Notes: generated from the sequence alone by a model not told the origin. A stretch of DNA of 64,000 bases from Pseudobutyrivibrio sp. MD2005 (GCF_000621865.1 NZ_JHXE01000015.1:1-64000); one strand, 5' to 3'. Counted from the first letter of the stretch, positions 52,053-62,362 are shown. Translations and numbers: made by a program.

Positions 52053-52121
52053 GAAGTGCATACGGGGCTAAATTTTACAGTCCCAAGAAAATTTTAAAAG
52101 AATCTTTAGGAGGATTTAAAA

Positions 52122-53138
52122 ATGGCAGTAAGAGTAGCAATCAACGGTTTTGGCCGTATCGGACGTCTTGCATTCCGTCAGATGTTCGGCGCAGAAGGTT
52201 ACGAAGTAGTAGCAATCAACGACTTAACTAGCCCAAAGATGTTAGCACATCTTTTAAAGTATGATTCATCACAGGGAAAGTATGAGCATGCTGATGAGGT
52301 TTCTTCAACAGATGATTCAATCATCGTTTGTGGTAAGGAAATCAAGATTTACGCATTCCCAGATGCAAACAATTGCCCATGGGGAGACCTTAAGGTAGAC
52401 GTAGTACTTGAGTGCTCAGGTTTCTACACATCAAAGGAAAAGGCACAGGCTCATATCAATGCAGGTGCTAGAAAGGTTGTTATCTCTGCTCCAGCAGGAA
52501 ACGATCTTCCTACAATCGTTTACAATACAAACCATGAGACACTTAAGGCTTCTGATACAATCATTTCAGCAGCTTCATGTACAACAAACTGCTTAGCACC
52601 AATGGCTGACGCACTTAACAAGTACGCTCCAATCCAGTCTGGTATCATGGTAACAATCCACGCTTACACAGGTGATCAGATGACACTTGATGGCCCACAG
52701 AGAAAGGGTGATCTTCGTCGTTCACGTGCAGCAGCAGTTAACATCGTTCCTAACTCAACAGGTGCAGCAAAGGCTATCGGTCTTGTTATCCCTGAGCTTA
52801 ACGGAAAGCTTATCGGATCTGCTCAGCGTGTTCCTACACCAACAGGTTCTACAACAATCCTTACAGCAGTTGTAAACAAGGCTGATGTAACAGTTGAAGG
52901 AATCAACGCAGCTATGAAGGCAGCAGCTAACGAGTCATTCGGTTACAACGAGGATGAAATCGTTTCTTCAGATATCGTAGGTATGAGATTTGGTTCTCTC
53001 TTCGATGCTACACAGACAATGGTTTCTAAGGTTTCTGATGATCAGTACGAAGTACAGGTTGTTTCTTGGTATGATAACGAGAACAGCTACACATCACAGA
53101 TGGTACGTACAATCAAGTACTTCTCAGAGTTAGCATAA
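52122..53138 (+). CDS. gapA: glyceraldehyde-3-phosphate dehydrogenase
   Basis: A 338-aa NAD-dependent glycolytic enzyme. NAD fold [13 protein letters not shown], catalytic Cys in [14 protein letters not shown], and the C-terminal [16 protein letters not shown] are all present. First of the gapA-pgk-tpiA cluster. Codon use is strongly biased towards a few codons (GTT, GCT, ACA, CTT), as expected for a highly expressed gene. AGGAGG precedes the ATG. Confidence 0.98.
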   Translation: MAVRVAINGFGRIGRLAFRQMFGAEGYEVVAINDLTSPKMLAHLLKYDSSQGKYEHADEVSSTDDSIIVCGKEIKIYAFPDANNCPWGDLKVDVVLECSGFYTSKEKAQAHINAGARKVVISAPAGNDLPTIVYNTNHETLKASDTIISAASCTTNCLAPMADALNKYAPIQSGIMVTIHAYTGDQMTLDGPQRKGDLRRSRAAAVNIVPNSTGAAKAIGLVIPELNGKLIGSAQRVPTPTGSTTILTAVVNKADVTVEGINAAMKAAANESFGYNEDEIVSSDIVGMRFGSLFDATQTMVSKVSDDQYEVQVVSWYDNENSYTSQMVRTIKYFSELA

Positions 53139-53248
53139 AAAAATTGTCTATTTGCCCATCTGCTTCGTTATGTTTCGCTCGCAGTACATAGTACAGCGTC
53201 GCTTACATTCCTTGCATATGGCCAAATATCCTAATTTTTGGATTTCTA

Positions 53249-53286
53249 AGGGTCCGGTCCTATTGGACCGCGGCCCTTTTTTTATG
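53249..53286 (+). terminator. terminator after gapA
   Basis: GGGTCCGGTCC pairs with GGACCGCGGCCC (small bulge) and is followed by seven Ts. It separates gapA from the pgk leader RNA. Between 53145 and 53233 a loose nested palindrome (ATTTGCCCAT...ATGGCCAAAT) precedes it. Confidence 0.93.
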
Positions 53287-53298
53287 GCATTTAAGTGA

Positions 53299-53384
53299 GC
53301 CTGTAGCTATCAAGCTCTCGGTGTTGCGCAGCGAGACATTTTAGTCGAGCAGGGCAATATCCGAGGCTTGAGAGTGTAACAGGC
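53299..53384 (+). ncRNA. recurrent leader RNA motif, copy B (before pgk)
   Basis: Outer stem GCCTGT/ACAGGC, then TCAAGC/GCTTGA, a variable stem (CTCGG...TTGC with GCAA...CCGAG), the apical GCGAGACATTTTAGTCGAGC, and the 3' strand GAGTGTAAC. Stem bases differ from copies A, C and D while pairing is kept. It ends 14 bases before the pgk ribosome site. Confidence 0.8.
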
Positions 53385-53412
53385 GGGCTTGGAGAATAAG
53401 GAGGAATTTAAA

Positions 53413-54636
53413 ATGGCATTAAACAAAAAGACAGTTGATGATATCAACGTTAAGGGCCGTCGCGTACTTGTTCGTTGCGATTTCAACGTACCTCTTAAGG
53501 CTGGTGAAATCACAGATGATACACGTATCAAGGCAGCTCTTCCAACAATCAATAAGCTTATCGCTGATGGTGGAAAGGTTATCCTTTGCTCACATCTTGG
53601 TAAGGTAAAGAATGGTCCTAACGAGGGCGAGAGCCTTGCACCAGTTGCTAAGCGTCTTTCAGAGAAGCTTGGTAAGGAAGTTACATTTGTTCCTGATTAC
53701 AATGTAACAGGTGAGGCAGCTACAAAGGCTGTTGAGGCTATGAAGGAAGGAGATGTAGTTCTTCTTCAGAATACTCGTTTCCGTGGCGAGGAAGAGACAA
53801 AGAACGGCGAAGCTTTCTCTAAGGAGCTTGCTGATCTTGCTGATGATTATGTATGCGATGCTTTCGGTTCATCACACAGAGCACACGCTTCTGTAGCTGG
53901 TGTTACAAAGTTCATCACAGCTAAGGGTGGTTCTAACGTAGTTGGATACCTTATGCAGAAGGAAATCGACTTCCTTGGAAACGCTGTTGAGACTCCAGTA
54001 CGTCCATTTGTAGCAATCCTTGGTGGTGCTAAGGTAGCTGATAAGCTTAACGTTATCAACAACCTTCTTGAAAAGTGTGACACACTTATCATCGGTGGTG
54101 GTATGTCTTACACATTCCAGAAGGCACTTGGTTATGAAATCGGTACATCACTTTGTGATGATACAAAGCTTGACTACTGCAAGGAAATGCTTGAGAAGGC
54201 AAAGAGCATGGGTAAGGAGATTCTTCTTCCTACAGATGCTGTTACAATTGCAGAGTTCCCAGATCCAATCGATGCTCCAGTTGAGACTGTAGTATATGAT
54301 TCAGACAAGATGCCTGCTGACAGAATGGGTTGCGATATCGGACCTAAGACAGTAGAGCTTTTCTCTAACAAGGTTAAGACAGCTAAGACAGTTCTTTGGA
54401 ACGGACCAATGGGTCTTTTCGAGAACCCAGCACTTGCTGTAGGTACAGAGTCAGTTGCTAAGGCTCTTGCTGAGACAGACGCTACAACAATCATCGGTGG
54501 TGGTGATTCAGCAGCAGCTGTTAACCAGATGGGATTCGCTGACAAGATGAGCCACATCTCTACAGGTGGTGGTGCATCACTTGAGTTCCTTGAGGGTAAG
54601 GAGTTACCAGGCGTTTACGCAGCAGACGACAAATAA
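53413..54636 (+). CDS. pgk: phosphoglycerate kinase
   Basis: A 407-aa glycolytic kinase making ATP from 1,3-bisphosphoglycerate. Substrate site [20 protein letters not shown] and [20 protein letters not shown]; nucleotide-domain glycines in [13 protein letters not shown] and [14 protein letters not shown]. The ATG at 53413 follows AAGGAGG by 8 bases; an upstream ATG at 53389 lies just behind the leader RNA and lacks a site. Preceded by leader motif copy B. Confidence 0.98.
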   Translation: MALNKKTVDDINVKGRRVLVRCDFNVPLKAGEITDDTRIKAALPTINKLIADGGKVILCSHLGKVKNGPNEGESLAPVAKRLSEKLGKEVTFVPDYNVTGEAATKAVEAMKEGDVVLLQNTRFRGEEETKNGEAFSKELADLADDYVCDAFGSSHRAHASVAGVTKFITAKGGSNVVGYLMQKEIDFLGNAVETPVRPFVAILGGAKVADKLNVINNLLEKCDTLIIGGGMSYTFQKALGYEIGTSLCDDTKLDYCKEMLEKAKSMGKEILLPTDAVTIAEFPDPIDAPVETVVYDSDKMPADRMGCDIGPKTVELFSNKVKTAKTVLWNGPMGLFENPALAVGTESVAKALAETDATTIIGGGDSAAAVNQMGFADKMSHISTGGGASLEFLEGKELPGVYAADDK

Positions 54637-54673
54637 ATCGTAAAGGTAAATAAATCTTATTTATGTAGATTAA

Positions 54674-54785
54674 GAGAATTGAACAAGCTAGTAGACAACA
54701 AGCTCTTAGATCTTTTGCGCGAGACATTCTAGTCGAGCGAAAAGATACTAAGGCTTGTAGGCGTAACTAGCGAAGTTCTATTCTC
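54674..54785 (+). ncRNA. recurrent leader RNA motif, copy C (before tpiA)
   Basis: The best-developed copy. Stems from outside in: GAGAATTGAAC/GTTCTATTCTC (one mismatch), GCTAGT/ACTAGC, ACAAGC/GCTTGT, CTTAG..TCTTTTGC/GCGAAAAGA..CTAAG, and the apical GAGACATTCTAGTCGA. The 3' strand reads AGGCGTAAC. It ends 7-8 bases before AAAGGAGAG, the tpiA ribosome site, so folding could affect translation. No terminator separates pgk from it. Confidence 0.85.
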
Positions 54786-54801
54786 GTAAAGGAGAGAAAA
54801 A

Positions 54802-55548
54802 ATGGCAAGAAGAAGAATTATTGCCGGCAACTGGAAGATGAATATGACACCTTCTGAGGCTGTAAAGCTTGTTGCTGAGCTTAAGGATTTAGTAGTAAAT
54901 GATGATGTTGATGTTGTATATTGCGTACCTGCAATCGACATCGTTCCTGTAGTAGAGGCAGTTAAGGGTACAAACGTAAACGTTGGTGCTGAGAACTTCT
55001 ACATCGAGGACAAGGGTGCTTTCACTGGCGAAATTTCAGCTCCTATGCTTGTAGATGCTGGTGTTAAGTATGTTATCATGGGTCACTCTGAGAGAAGAGA
55101 CATCTTTGGTGAGAATGATATTCTTATCAATGCAAAGGTTAAGAAGGCATTCGCTGCTGGTCTTACACCAATCCTTTGCTGTGGCGAGTCACTTGCACTT
55201 CGCAAGGCTGGCACATACAAGGAGTGGATCGAGCGTCAGATTACATGGGATCTTTCAGGCGTTACAGCTGATCAGGTAAAGAACCTTGTTATCGCTTACG
55301 AGCCAATCTGGGCTATCGGTACAGGTGAGACAGCTACAGCTGATCAGGCTGAAGAAGTTTGTGCATTCATCCGTGAGCTTATTGCTAAGCTTTATGATGG
55401 TGCAACAGCAGAGGCTGTTCGTATTCAGTACGGCGGATCTATGAATGCTTCAAATGCAGCAGAGCTTCTTAGCAAGCCAAACATCGATGGTGGTCTTATC
55501 GGTGGTGCTTCACTTAAGCCAGATTTTGGAAAGATTGTTAATGCTTAA
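54802..55548 (+). CDS. tpiA: triosephosphate isomerase
   Basis: A 248-aa TIM-barrel enzyme interconverting dihydroxyacetone phosphate and glyceraldehyde-3-phosphate. Catalytic residues: Lys in GNWKMN, His in [12 protein letters not shown] and Glu in [13 protein letters not shown]; phosphate loop [10 protein letters not shown]. Follows pgk by 165 bases containing leader motif copy C. Heavily biased codon use. Confidence 0.98.
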   Translation: MARRRIIAGNWKMNMTPSEAVKLVAELKDLVVNDDVDVVYCVPAIDIVPVVEAVKGTNVNVGAENFYIEDKGAFTGEISAPMLVDAGVKYVIMGHSERRDIFGENDILINAKVKKAFAAGLTPILCCGESLALRKAGTYKEWIERQITWDLSGVTADQVKNLVIAYEPIWAIGTGETATADQAEEVCAFIRELIAKLYDGATAEAVRIQYGGSMNASNAAELLSKPNIDGGLIGGASLKPDFGKIVNA

Positions 55549-55600
55549 TTATCAATTTTGATATTGCACAATCAATATAATAAAACTTCCTAAAGTTTTT

Positions 55601-55633
55601 AAAAATGCATCAGATTTTCTGATGCATTTTTTT
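55601..55633 (+). terminator. terminator after tpiA
   Basis: AAAATGCATCAGA pairs with TCTGATGCATTTT around TTT, followed by a T run. Confidence 0.95.
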
Positions 55634-55701
55634 ATTTAAAAGCCTTGTAAATTATGATATAATTTGCGCTGATGGACTTATTATGTCCTTGGAGGAATTC
55701 T

Positions 55702-56928
55702 ATGAAACGTCATATTCGTTTATTAGTTCTACTAGCTATGTGTTCTTTTACATGTATAGCATGTGGAAAAAAAGACGATGAAGAGGTTGTAGACACTGGA
55801 GATACCACAGAACAGGTCGCATTTGACGACGTTGAGGTAGAGGACTACACCGTTCTTAAATACAATGAGCTTGAGGTCTTAGCTTACGAAGACGACACAG
55901 AAGCTCAGGTAATGCTTGGCCGTATGCTTGAATACGGCACAGAAGAAGTAAAGCAGGATTTTACGGAAGCTATTTCCTGGTATCAGATGGCATCTGATTC
56001 TGGTAATGCAGATGGTACTTGTGCCCTTGGCTATTTTTACCTTACAGGCACAGGAATCGATCAGGATTTAGATAAAGCAATGGAGTTATTTGATACTGCT
56101 ATCGAAGGTGGTTCGGTTAATGCTTATGTTGGTAAAGCAAGAGTATTGCTTGCTAAGCAGGATTTAGTCGACGAGGACGTGGAAGACGACTTAGAGACAA
56201 AAGAAAAATCAGAAAGCAAATCGGAATCTACTGAGGATGAAGAAACTGCTTCACCAGAGGAAGAAATCTTTGATTTATTCTACAAGGCGCAGATTTCTGG
56301 AGATTTAGATGGCGCGTATTATTTAGCTTATTCTTATGAAAATGGTATAGGTACTGAGGTAGATTTTAAAAAGGCTTTTGATTACTATTCAAGGGTTACA
56401 AAATCAGACAGCACAGATTTAGCTGATCAGTACGCTAAGAATCTGGCAAATACTGCAATAGGTCTTTTATATATGAAGGGCTATGGAGTAGAAGCGGACA
56501 GTGAGCAGGCTATTGCTTATTTCACTACTGCGTCAGAAAACGGTTACGCTAAGGCGAGCTATTATCTTGGTCAGATTTATGAAAATGGCTTAGGTGTAGA
56601 TAGAGATTATGAGCAGGCTATGGAGTATTATCTACTTGCAGCGGATTTAGATTATGCACCTGCACTTAATCAATTAGGCTATATGTATTACAATGGCTTT
56701 GGAGTAGATGTGGATTTCGCATCTGCGGTATATTATCAAAAACTTGCAGCATTGCAGGGTTATGCAATTGCTCAGGTTAATTTAGGTTTTCTTTACGAAA
56801 ACGGATACGGGGTTGAGAGGAATTTGGAAACGGCTTTATCGTATTACGAAATGGCTGCTGATTCAGGATATGAGGGGGCTATGGAGGCTGTTGTCCGAGT
56901 TAAGGCACAGATAAATGAGGAAATGTAG
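55702..56928 (+). CDS. Sel1-repeat lipoprotein
   Basis: A 408-aa exported lipoprotein (lipobox CIACGKK) with an acidic linker and Sel1-type helical repeats along most of its length, such as AQVMLGRMLEYGTEEVKQDF, ASYYLGQIYENGLGVDRDYE, and ALNQLGYMYYNGFGVDVDFA. An acidic linker (about 155-190, rich in Glu and Ser) splits two repeat blocks. Sel1 proteins act as scaffolds. It overlaps the next gene by 14 bases and probably works with it at the cell surface. I start at ATG 55702 after GGAGG. Confidence 0.9.
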   Translation: MKRHIRLLVLLAMCSFTCIACGKKDDEEVVDTGDTTEQVAFDDVEVEDYTVLKYNELEVLAYEDDTEAQVMLGRMLEYGTEEVKQDFTEAISWYQMASDSGNADGTCALGYFYLTGTGIDQDLDKAMELFDTAIEGGSVNAYVGKARVLLAKQDLVDEDVEDDLETKEKSESKSESTEDEETASPEEEIFDLFYKAQISGDLDGAYYLAYSYENGIGTEVDFKKAFDYYSRVTKSDSTDLADQYAKNLANTAIGLLYMKGYGVEADSEQAIAYFTTASENGYAKASYYLGQIYENGLGVDRDYEQAMEYYLLAADLDYAPALNQLGYMYYNGFGVDVDFASAVYYQKLAALQGYAIAQVNLGFLYENGYGVERNLETALSYYEMAADSGYEGAMEAVVRVKAQINEEM

Positions 56929-58294
56929 ATTCTATATTGCTGGAGTTTGCGTATGTCTCTTGTTGCTAGAAGGATGCGGTAAAATAACAACAGAGGTAGA
57001 TAATGTAAATCTAGAGGCAAGTACACCACAACGAATTGAAATCGTAGATTTGGATGACGCGTGGGACACAATATTAAATAATAGTACACACGAATTTATT
57101 GGAGGGCATCCAATCGATGAATCCTTCCTTTCCATGGTTACATCAACTTATGGAGATGAAGTTATCGAACAGATTGCAAGTTATGCAAATTTTACCTCTC
57201 CAGAAATTTGGTACCAGCTCACAGGAAAGAGTATTCATGTTCTGTGGTATGATTATTGTTCTATCACAGGAATACAGAGCTATGCCTACGACAAGACTTA
57301 TGTTATTGATAAAGATATAGACGGAGACATCGTTTTAGATTTTACTGGAGATGTTTCCTTTGCTGAGGGTATTGCCACTACGGCTTATATGGATCAGCAA
57401 ATGAATGGCGTATATGATTGTTTTTCAGAAGATCTTATCTCTGAAATGCAGTCTGCAGATATATTGATGATAAATAATGAGTTCGCCTACACAGATAGAG
57501 GTGAGCCACTTGCTGGAAAAGCATACACATTTAGAGCTAACCCAAGCAGAGTATCACTGATGCAAGACTTGGGGGCAGATGTAGTTGGAATCGCCAATAA
57601 TCATGTATATGATTACAATGAGATTGGTTTTTTGGATACACTAAACACTCTTAATGCGGCGCAGATGCCATATGTAGGAGCGGGTGTCAATCTTTCTGAG
57701 GCTAGAAAGCCACTGTATTTTATTATCGGTGGCAGAAAGATAGCTATTGTATCAGCTACTCAGATTGAACGCACACTTAATTACACTAAAGAAGCTACTG
57801 AGATTTCACCTGGTGTTATGAAATGTCTTCACCCGGAAGAATTCTGCAAGACAATTGCTGAAGCAAAAGAAAATGCTGATTTTGTAATAGCATTTGTACA
57901 CTGGGGTACTGAGGGCAACGCCAATTACGGTGCAGACCAGACAGCTTTAGCCAGGTCATTTGTAGAGGCAGGAGCAGATGCAATCATAGGAGGGCATACT
58001 CACTGCTTACAGACAGTTGAATATATGGATGATGTGCCTATTTACTACAGCCTTGGCAATTATTGGTTTTCAACCACAGGCAATATGCCAATTGGATATG
58101 ACACAGGCTTAGCACAGCTTCATATTACACCTGAAGGAAAGATAGAGTCATATTTCATCCCTTGTCATTTTGATGCTGGAGTTACCAGCGAGCTTAGCTC
58201 AGGGGATTCAAAATATACAAGCATTATTGATAGTCTAAATCTTATGTCGCAGACAGCGACAATAGATAAGGATGGACATATTAGTAAAAAATAA
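56915..58294 (+). CDS. CapA-family lipoprotein
   Basis: A 459-aa lipoprotein (lipobox LLEGCGK). The C-terminal CapA/PGA-synthesis domain (about 125-440) is a calcineurin-like metallophosphoesterase relative: DFTGDVSFAEG, VVGIANNHVYDYNEIGFLDT, FVHWGTEGNANY and IIGGHTHCLQTVEY. Such proteins act in poly-gamma-glutamate or other surface-polymer metabolism. The N-terminal 120 residues are not recognised. The ATG lies inside the end of the Sel1 gene, giving translational coupling. Confidence 0.9.
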   Translation: MRKCRFYIAGVCVCLLLLEGCGKITTEVDNVNLEASTPQRIEIVDLDDAWDTILNNSTHEFIGGHPIDESFLSMVTSTYGDEVIEQIASYANFTSPEIWYQLTGKSIHVLWYDYCSITGIQSYAYDKTYVIDKDIDGDIVLDFTGDVSFAEGIATTAYMDQQMNGVYDCFSEDLISEMQSADILMINNEFAYTDRGEPLAGKAYTFRANPSRVSLMQDLGADVVGIANNHVYDYNEIGFLDTLNTLNAAQMPYVGAGVNLSEARKPLYFIIGGRKIAIVSATQIERTLNYTKEATEISPGVMKCLHPEEFCKTIAEAKENADFVIAFVHWGTEGNANYGADQTALARSFVEAGADAIIGGHTHCLQTVEYMDDVPIYYSLGNYWFSTTGNMPIGYDTGLAQLHITPEGKIESYFIPCHFDAGVTSELSSGDSKYTSIIDSLNLMSQTATIDKDGHISKK

Positions 58295-58332
58295 ATATTT
58301 TCTAGCGCAGCTAGAATCAAGGAGGATTAACT

Positions 58333-59877
58333 ATGAGTAAGAAACCTGTTGTACTTATGGTTCTTGATGGATATGGTCTTAATGACAATCCAAAGGGAAA
58401 TGCCATCGCTATGGCAAACACACCTGTTATGGACAAGCTAATGGCTGAGTGCCCTTATGTGGCTGGTCAGGCATCTGGAATGTTTGTTGGACTTCCTGAT
58501 GGTCAGATGGGAAATTCTGAGGTAGGCCATATGAATATCGGCGCAGGCCGTATTATTTACCAGGATTTAACACGTATCACTAAGGCAATCAGTGATGGTG
58601 AGTTCTTTGAAAATAAGGTTTTACTTGAAGCAATTGAGAATGCTAAGAAGAATAACGGAGATATTCATCTTTGGGGTCTTCTTTCTGATGGTGGTGTTCA
58701 CAGCCACATCGAGCACCTTTACGGCATGCTTGAAATGTGCAAGAAGAATGGTCTTACAAATGTATTTGTTCACGCATTCCTTGATGGACGTGACACTCCA
58801 CCAGCTTCTGGTAAGGATTTCTTAGCACAGCTTCAGTCTAAGATGGATGAAATCGGAGTTGGTGCTATTGCATCTCTTTCTGGTCGTTATTACGCAATGG
58901 ATCGTGATAACAACTGGGACCGTGTAGAGAAGGCTTATAATTCGCTTGTAAAGGGCGAGGGCGTTCTTGCAACTTCAGTTCCTGATGCTATGCAGGCATC
59001 TTATGATGATGGTGTTACAGATGAGTTCGTACTTCCAACAGTTATTACAGATGCTGATGGAAAGCCTCTTTCAGTTGTTAAGAATGGCGATTCAGTTGTA
59101 TTCTTTAACTTCCGTCCAGACCGTGCTCGTGAAATTACTAGAGCATTCTGCGATGATAAGTTTACTGGATTCGACAGAGAGTTCCTTAATCTTTACTATG
59201 CATGCTTCAAGGATTATGATGAGACAATTCCTAACAAGCACATTGCATTTGAAAAGGAATCTATTACAAATACATTCGGTGAGTTCTTAGCTAACAATGG
59301 TAAGAAGCAGCTTAGACTTGCTGAGACAGAAAAATACGCACACGTTACATTCTTCTTCAACGGTGGTGTTGAAGAGCCTAATAAGGACGAAGAAAGAATC
59401 CTTGTTAATTCACCAAAGGATGTAGCTACATATGACCTTAAGCCTGAAATGTCAGCACCTGAGGTTGGAGCAAAGCTTGTAGAGGCTATTAAGTCTGACA
59501 AGTACGATGTTATCGTAATCAACTTTGCTAACCCTGACATGGTTGGTCATACTGGCGTCATAGATGCAGCTGTTAAGGCTGTAGAGCGTGTTGACTCACT
59601 TGTAGGAGAAGCCGTAGAAGCAATCAAAGAAAAGGATGGAGCATTATTCATCTGTGCTGATCATGGTAATGCTGAGAAGATGATTGATTATGAGACAGGA
59701 GAGCCACACACAGCTCACACAACAAATCCTGTTCCATTTATCTTAGTTAACTACGATAGTGATTATACACTTCGCGAGGGCGGAGCTCTTTGCGATATCG
59801 CTCCTACACTTATCGAGATCATGGGTCTTGAGCAGCCAAAGGAGATGACTGGAAAGTCACTACTAATTAAGAAATAA
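58333..59877 (+). CDS. gpmI: cofactor-independent phosphoglycerate mutase
   Basis: A 514-aa Mn-dependent mutase converting 3- to 2-phosphoglycerate. The alkaline-phosphatase-like metal site is seen in VLDGYGLNDNPKGNAI, the catalytic Ser in GNSEVGHMNIGAGR, and NFANPDMVGHTGV with CADHGNAEKM. It continues the glycolytic neighbourhood after two surface genes. AAGGAGG lies before the ATG, and a small CTAGC/GCTAG hairpin precedes it. Confidence 0.97.
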   Translation: MSKKPVVLMVLDGYGLNDNPKGNAIAMANTPVMDKLMAECPYVAGQASGMFVGLPDGQMGNSEVGHMNIGAGRIIYQDLTRITKAISDGEFFENKVLLEAIENAKKNNGDIHLWGLLSDGGVHSHIEHLYGMLEMCKKNGLTNVFVHAFLDGRDTPPASGKDFLAQLQSKMDEIGVGAIASLSGRYYAMDRDNNWDRVEKAYNSLVKGEGVLATSVPDAMQASYDDGVTDEFVLPTVITDADGKPLSVVKNGDSVVFFNFRPDRAREITRAFCDDKFTGFDREFLNLYYACFKDYDETIPNKHIAFEKESITNTFGEFLANNGKKQLRLAETEKYAHVTFFFNGGVEEPNKDEERILVNSPKDVATYDLKPEMSAPEVGAKLVEAIKSDKYDVIVINFANPDMVGHTGVIDAAVKAVERVDSLVGEAVEAIKEKDGALFICADHGNAEKMIDYETGEPHTAHTTNPVPFILVNYDSDYTLREGGALCDIAPTLIEIMGLEQPKEMTGKSLLIKK

Positions 59878-59930
59878 ACAGCATAGCTGTTTATAATAAA
59901 CTAAATAAATATAGAGAGAGGATTTGATTT

Positions 59931-60797
59931 ATGAAACCAATTAAAGAAGGAAAAGTAAGAGAAGTATACGATAATGGGGATAGCATTATCATGGTAGCCA
60001 CAGATCGTATATCTGCATTCGATGTAATTCTTAAAAACAAGATTGTGAATAAGGGTGCAGTGCTTACCCAGATGTCTAAGTTCTGGTTTGAACTTACTTC
60101 TGACATCGTTCCAAATCACATGCTTTCAACTGATGTAAAAGATATGCCTGAGTTCTTCCAGAACGAAGAGTACAAGGGCAAGTCAATGATGTGCAAGAAG
60201 CTTACAATGCTTCCAATCGAGTGCATCGTTAGAGGTTACATCACAGGTTCTGGTTGGGCTAGCTACAAGGAGAACGGAACTGTTTGTGGCATTAAGCTTC
60301 CAGAGGGCTTGAAGGAATCCGACAAATTACCTGAACCTATTTACACTCCTTCAACAAAAGCAGAAATTGGTGATCATGATGAAAATATCTCTTTTGAACG
60401 TTCCATAGAGGTTCTTGAAAAAGAATTTCCAGGTCACGGCGAAGGGTACGCTAAGGCTCTTCGTGATAACACAATCGCACTTTATAAGAAGTGTGCAGAT
60501 TATGCTCTTACAAAGGGTATCATTATTGCAGATACTAAGTTTGAGTTCGGCTTAGATGAGGATGGCAATATTGTTCTTGCTGACGAGATGCTCACTCCAG
60601 ACAGCTCACGCTTCTGGCCACTTGAGGGTTATGAGCCAGGACATGGTCAGCCATCATTTGATAAGCAGTATGTTCGTGACTGGTTAAAAGCTAATCCAGA
60701 ATCAGATTATTTACTTCCACAGGATGTAATCGATAAGACTATCGATAAGTATCTTGAAGCATATAAGTTACTAACAGGAAAGTCTCTTGAAGTGTAA
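59931..60797 (+). CDS. purC: SAICAR synthase
   Basis: A 288-aa ATP-dependent ligase of de novo purine synthesis that joins aspartate to CAIR. Motifs include EGKVREVY, ATDRISAFDV, LPIECIVRGYITGSGW, IIADTKFEFG and DEMLTPDSSRFWP. It is longer than the 235-240 aa typical of Bacillus and fits the longer clade also found in yeast and some Clostridia. First of the purC-purF-purB cluster. Confidence 0.96.
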   Translation: MKPIKEGKVREVYDNGDSIIMVATDRISAFDVILKNKIVNKGAVLTQMSKFWFELTSDIVPNHMLSTDVKDMPEFFQNEEYKGKSMMCKKLTMLPIECIVRGYITGSGWASYKENGTVCGIKLPEGLKESDKLPEPIYTPSTKAEIGDHDENISFERSIEVLEKEFPGHGEGYAKALRDNTIALYKKCADYALTKGIIIADTKFEFGLDEDGNIVLADEMLTPDSSRFWPLEGYEPGHGQPSFDKQYVRDWLKANPESDYLLPQDVIDKTIDKYLEAYKLLTGKSLEV

Positions 60798-60834
60798 TTG
60801 TTTAATCAGGGAAGTTATTAAATGAATGGGAGGC

Positions 60835-60879
60835 ATACTAAATAAGAATTTTGAGATGAAAATTCTTATTTTAGTATGA
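60835..60879 (+). promoter_or_regulatory. long hairpin between purC and purF
   Basis: CATACTAAATAAGAATTTT pairs with AAAATTCTTATTTTAGTATG over about 19 bp (one bulge) around GAGATG. It lies 17 bases before the purF ribosome site. With no T run it may be an RNA processing, stability or regulatory element. Confidence 0.6.
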
Positions 60880-60904
60880 CGACCCGTATGTATTAGGAGA
60901 TTTT

Positions 60905-62350
60905 ATGACAGATTTGAATTTAAAGGACATGCCATGGGGCGGATTGCATGAGGAGTGCGGCGTCTTTGCCATGTATGATTTTGACGGTGGAGATGTTGCC
61001 TCCTCAATTTATTATGGCCTTTTTGCTTTGCAGCACAGAGGACAGGAGAGCTGTGGTATCGCCGTATCTGATACTAACGGGCCTAAGCGCAATTATTGTT
61101 TACATAAAGATATGGGCCTTGTTAACGAGGTTTTTGATCAGGAAATCTTGGAGAATATGCATGGTGATATTGGTGTAGGACATACCAGATACTCCACTGC
61201 AGGTTCATCTACTCGAGAAAATGCACAGCCACTTGTTTTGTCTTATGTTAAGGGAATACTTGGTATGGCCCACAATGGTAATCTCATCAATGCGGAAGAA
61301 CTTCGTGATGAGCTTTCTATGACAGGTGCTATTTTTCAAACCACAATTGATTCTGAGACAATTGCATATATTATCGCAAGAGAGCGTTTAAAGAGTGCAA
61401 CAGTAGAAGAAGCTGTGGCAAGGACTTGCGATAAGATTAAGGGGGCTTATTCACTTGTAGTAATGTCACCTCGTAAGCTTATTGCAGCTCGTGACCCACA
61501 GGGCTTCAGACCTCTTTGCATTGGAAAGCGTGATAATGCTTATGTTATTGCATCTGAGTCATGTGCCCTTGATACAATCGGTGCAGAATTCATTCGAGAT
61601 GTTGAGCCAGGTGAGATTGTTACTATCTCTCCAGATTTTGGAATCAAATCCGATAAGAGTCGTTGCATTGATAAATCAAAGCATGCTCGTTGTATATTTG
61701 AATATATTTATTTTGCAAGACCTGATAGTAATTTTGATGGTGAATCTGTTTATGATGCACGTATCAAAGCTGGCCGTTTCTTAGCTCAGGATTCTCCTGT
61801 AGAGGCTGATCTTGTTGTTGGTGTTCCTGAATCAGGTAACGCTGCAGCTCAAGGTTATGCACTTGAATCAGGCATTCCTTATGGAACTGCATTCATTAAG
61901 AACAGTTACGTTGGCCGTACATTTATTAAGCCTAAGCAGAAGAGCAGAGAGTCTTCTGTGCAGGTTAAGCTAAATGCTCTTCGTGAGGTGGTTAAAGGCA
62001 AGCGTATCATCATGATAGATGATTCTATCGTACGAGGCACCACATCAGATCGCATTGTGAAGATGCTTCGTGATGCTGGCGCCACAGAGGTGCATGTGCG
62101 TATATCATCGCCACCATTCTTGTGGCCATGTTATTTCGGCACTGATGTACCATGCCGTGAACAGCTGATTGCTTACAATCATTCAGTAGAAGAAATTCGA
62201 GACATCATTGGAGCCGATTCATTGGCATACTTAGACTTCAATCGTCTACCTCAGATGGTTGGCGGCCTCGAGATTTGTCATGGCTGCTTCGATGGTAACT
62301 ACCCAATGGAGCCACCAACCACCGATATACGTGGTGAGTACGAGAGATAA
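60905..62350 (+). CDS. purF: amidophosphoribosyltransferase
   Basis: A 481-aa enzyme that commits PRPP to purine synthesis. A 17-residue propeptide precedes the nucleophile Cys18 (HEECGVFAMY), as in Bacillus-type precursors. Glutaminase residues GHTRYSTAGSS and MAHNGNL, and the PRPP loop IIMIDDSIVRGTTS, are present. The Fe-S cysteines of this class appear in HARCIFEY, DVPCREQ and EICHGCFD. Autoprocessing and the oxygen-sensitive cluster fit an anaerobe. Confidence 0.97.
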   Translation: MTDLNLKDMPWGGLHEECGVFAMYDFDGGDVASSIYYGLFALQHRGQESCGIAVSDTNGPKRNYCLHKDMGLVNEVFDQEILENMHGDIGVGHTRYSTAGSSTRENAQPLVLSYVKGILGMAHNGNLINAEELRDELSMTGAIFQTTIDSETIAYIIARERLKSATVEEAVARTCDKIKGAYSLVVMSPRKLIAARDPQGFRPLCIGKRDNAYVIASESCALDTIGAEFIRDVEPGEIVTISPDFGIKSDKSRCIDKSKHARCIFEYIYFARPDSNFDGESVYDARIKAGRFLAQDSPVEADLVVGVPESGNAAAQGYALESGIPYGTAFIKNSYVGRTFIKPKQKSRESSVQVKLNALREVVKGKRIIMIDDSIVRGTTSDRIVKMLRDAGATEVHVRISSPPFLWPCYFGTDVPCREQLIAYNHSVEEIRDIIGADSLAYLDFNRLPQMVGGLEICHGCFDGNYPMEPPTTDIRGEYER

Positions 62351-62362
62351 AATCCGCTAATT

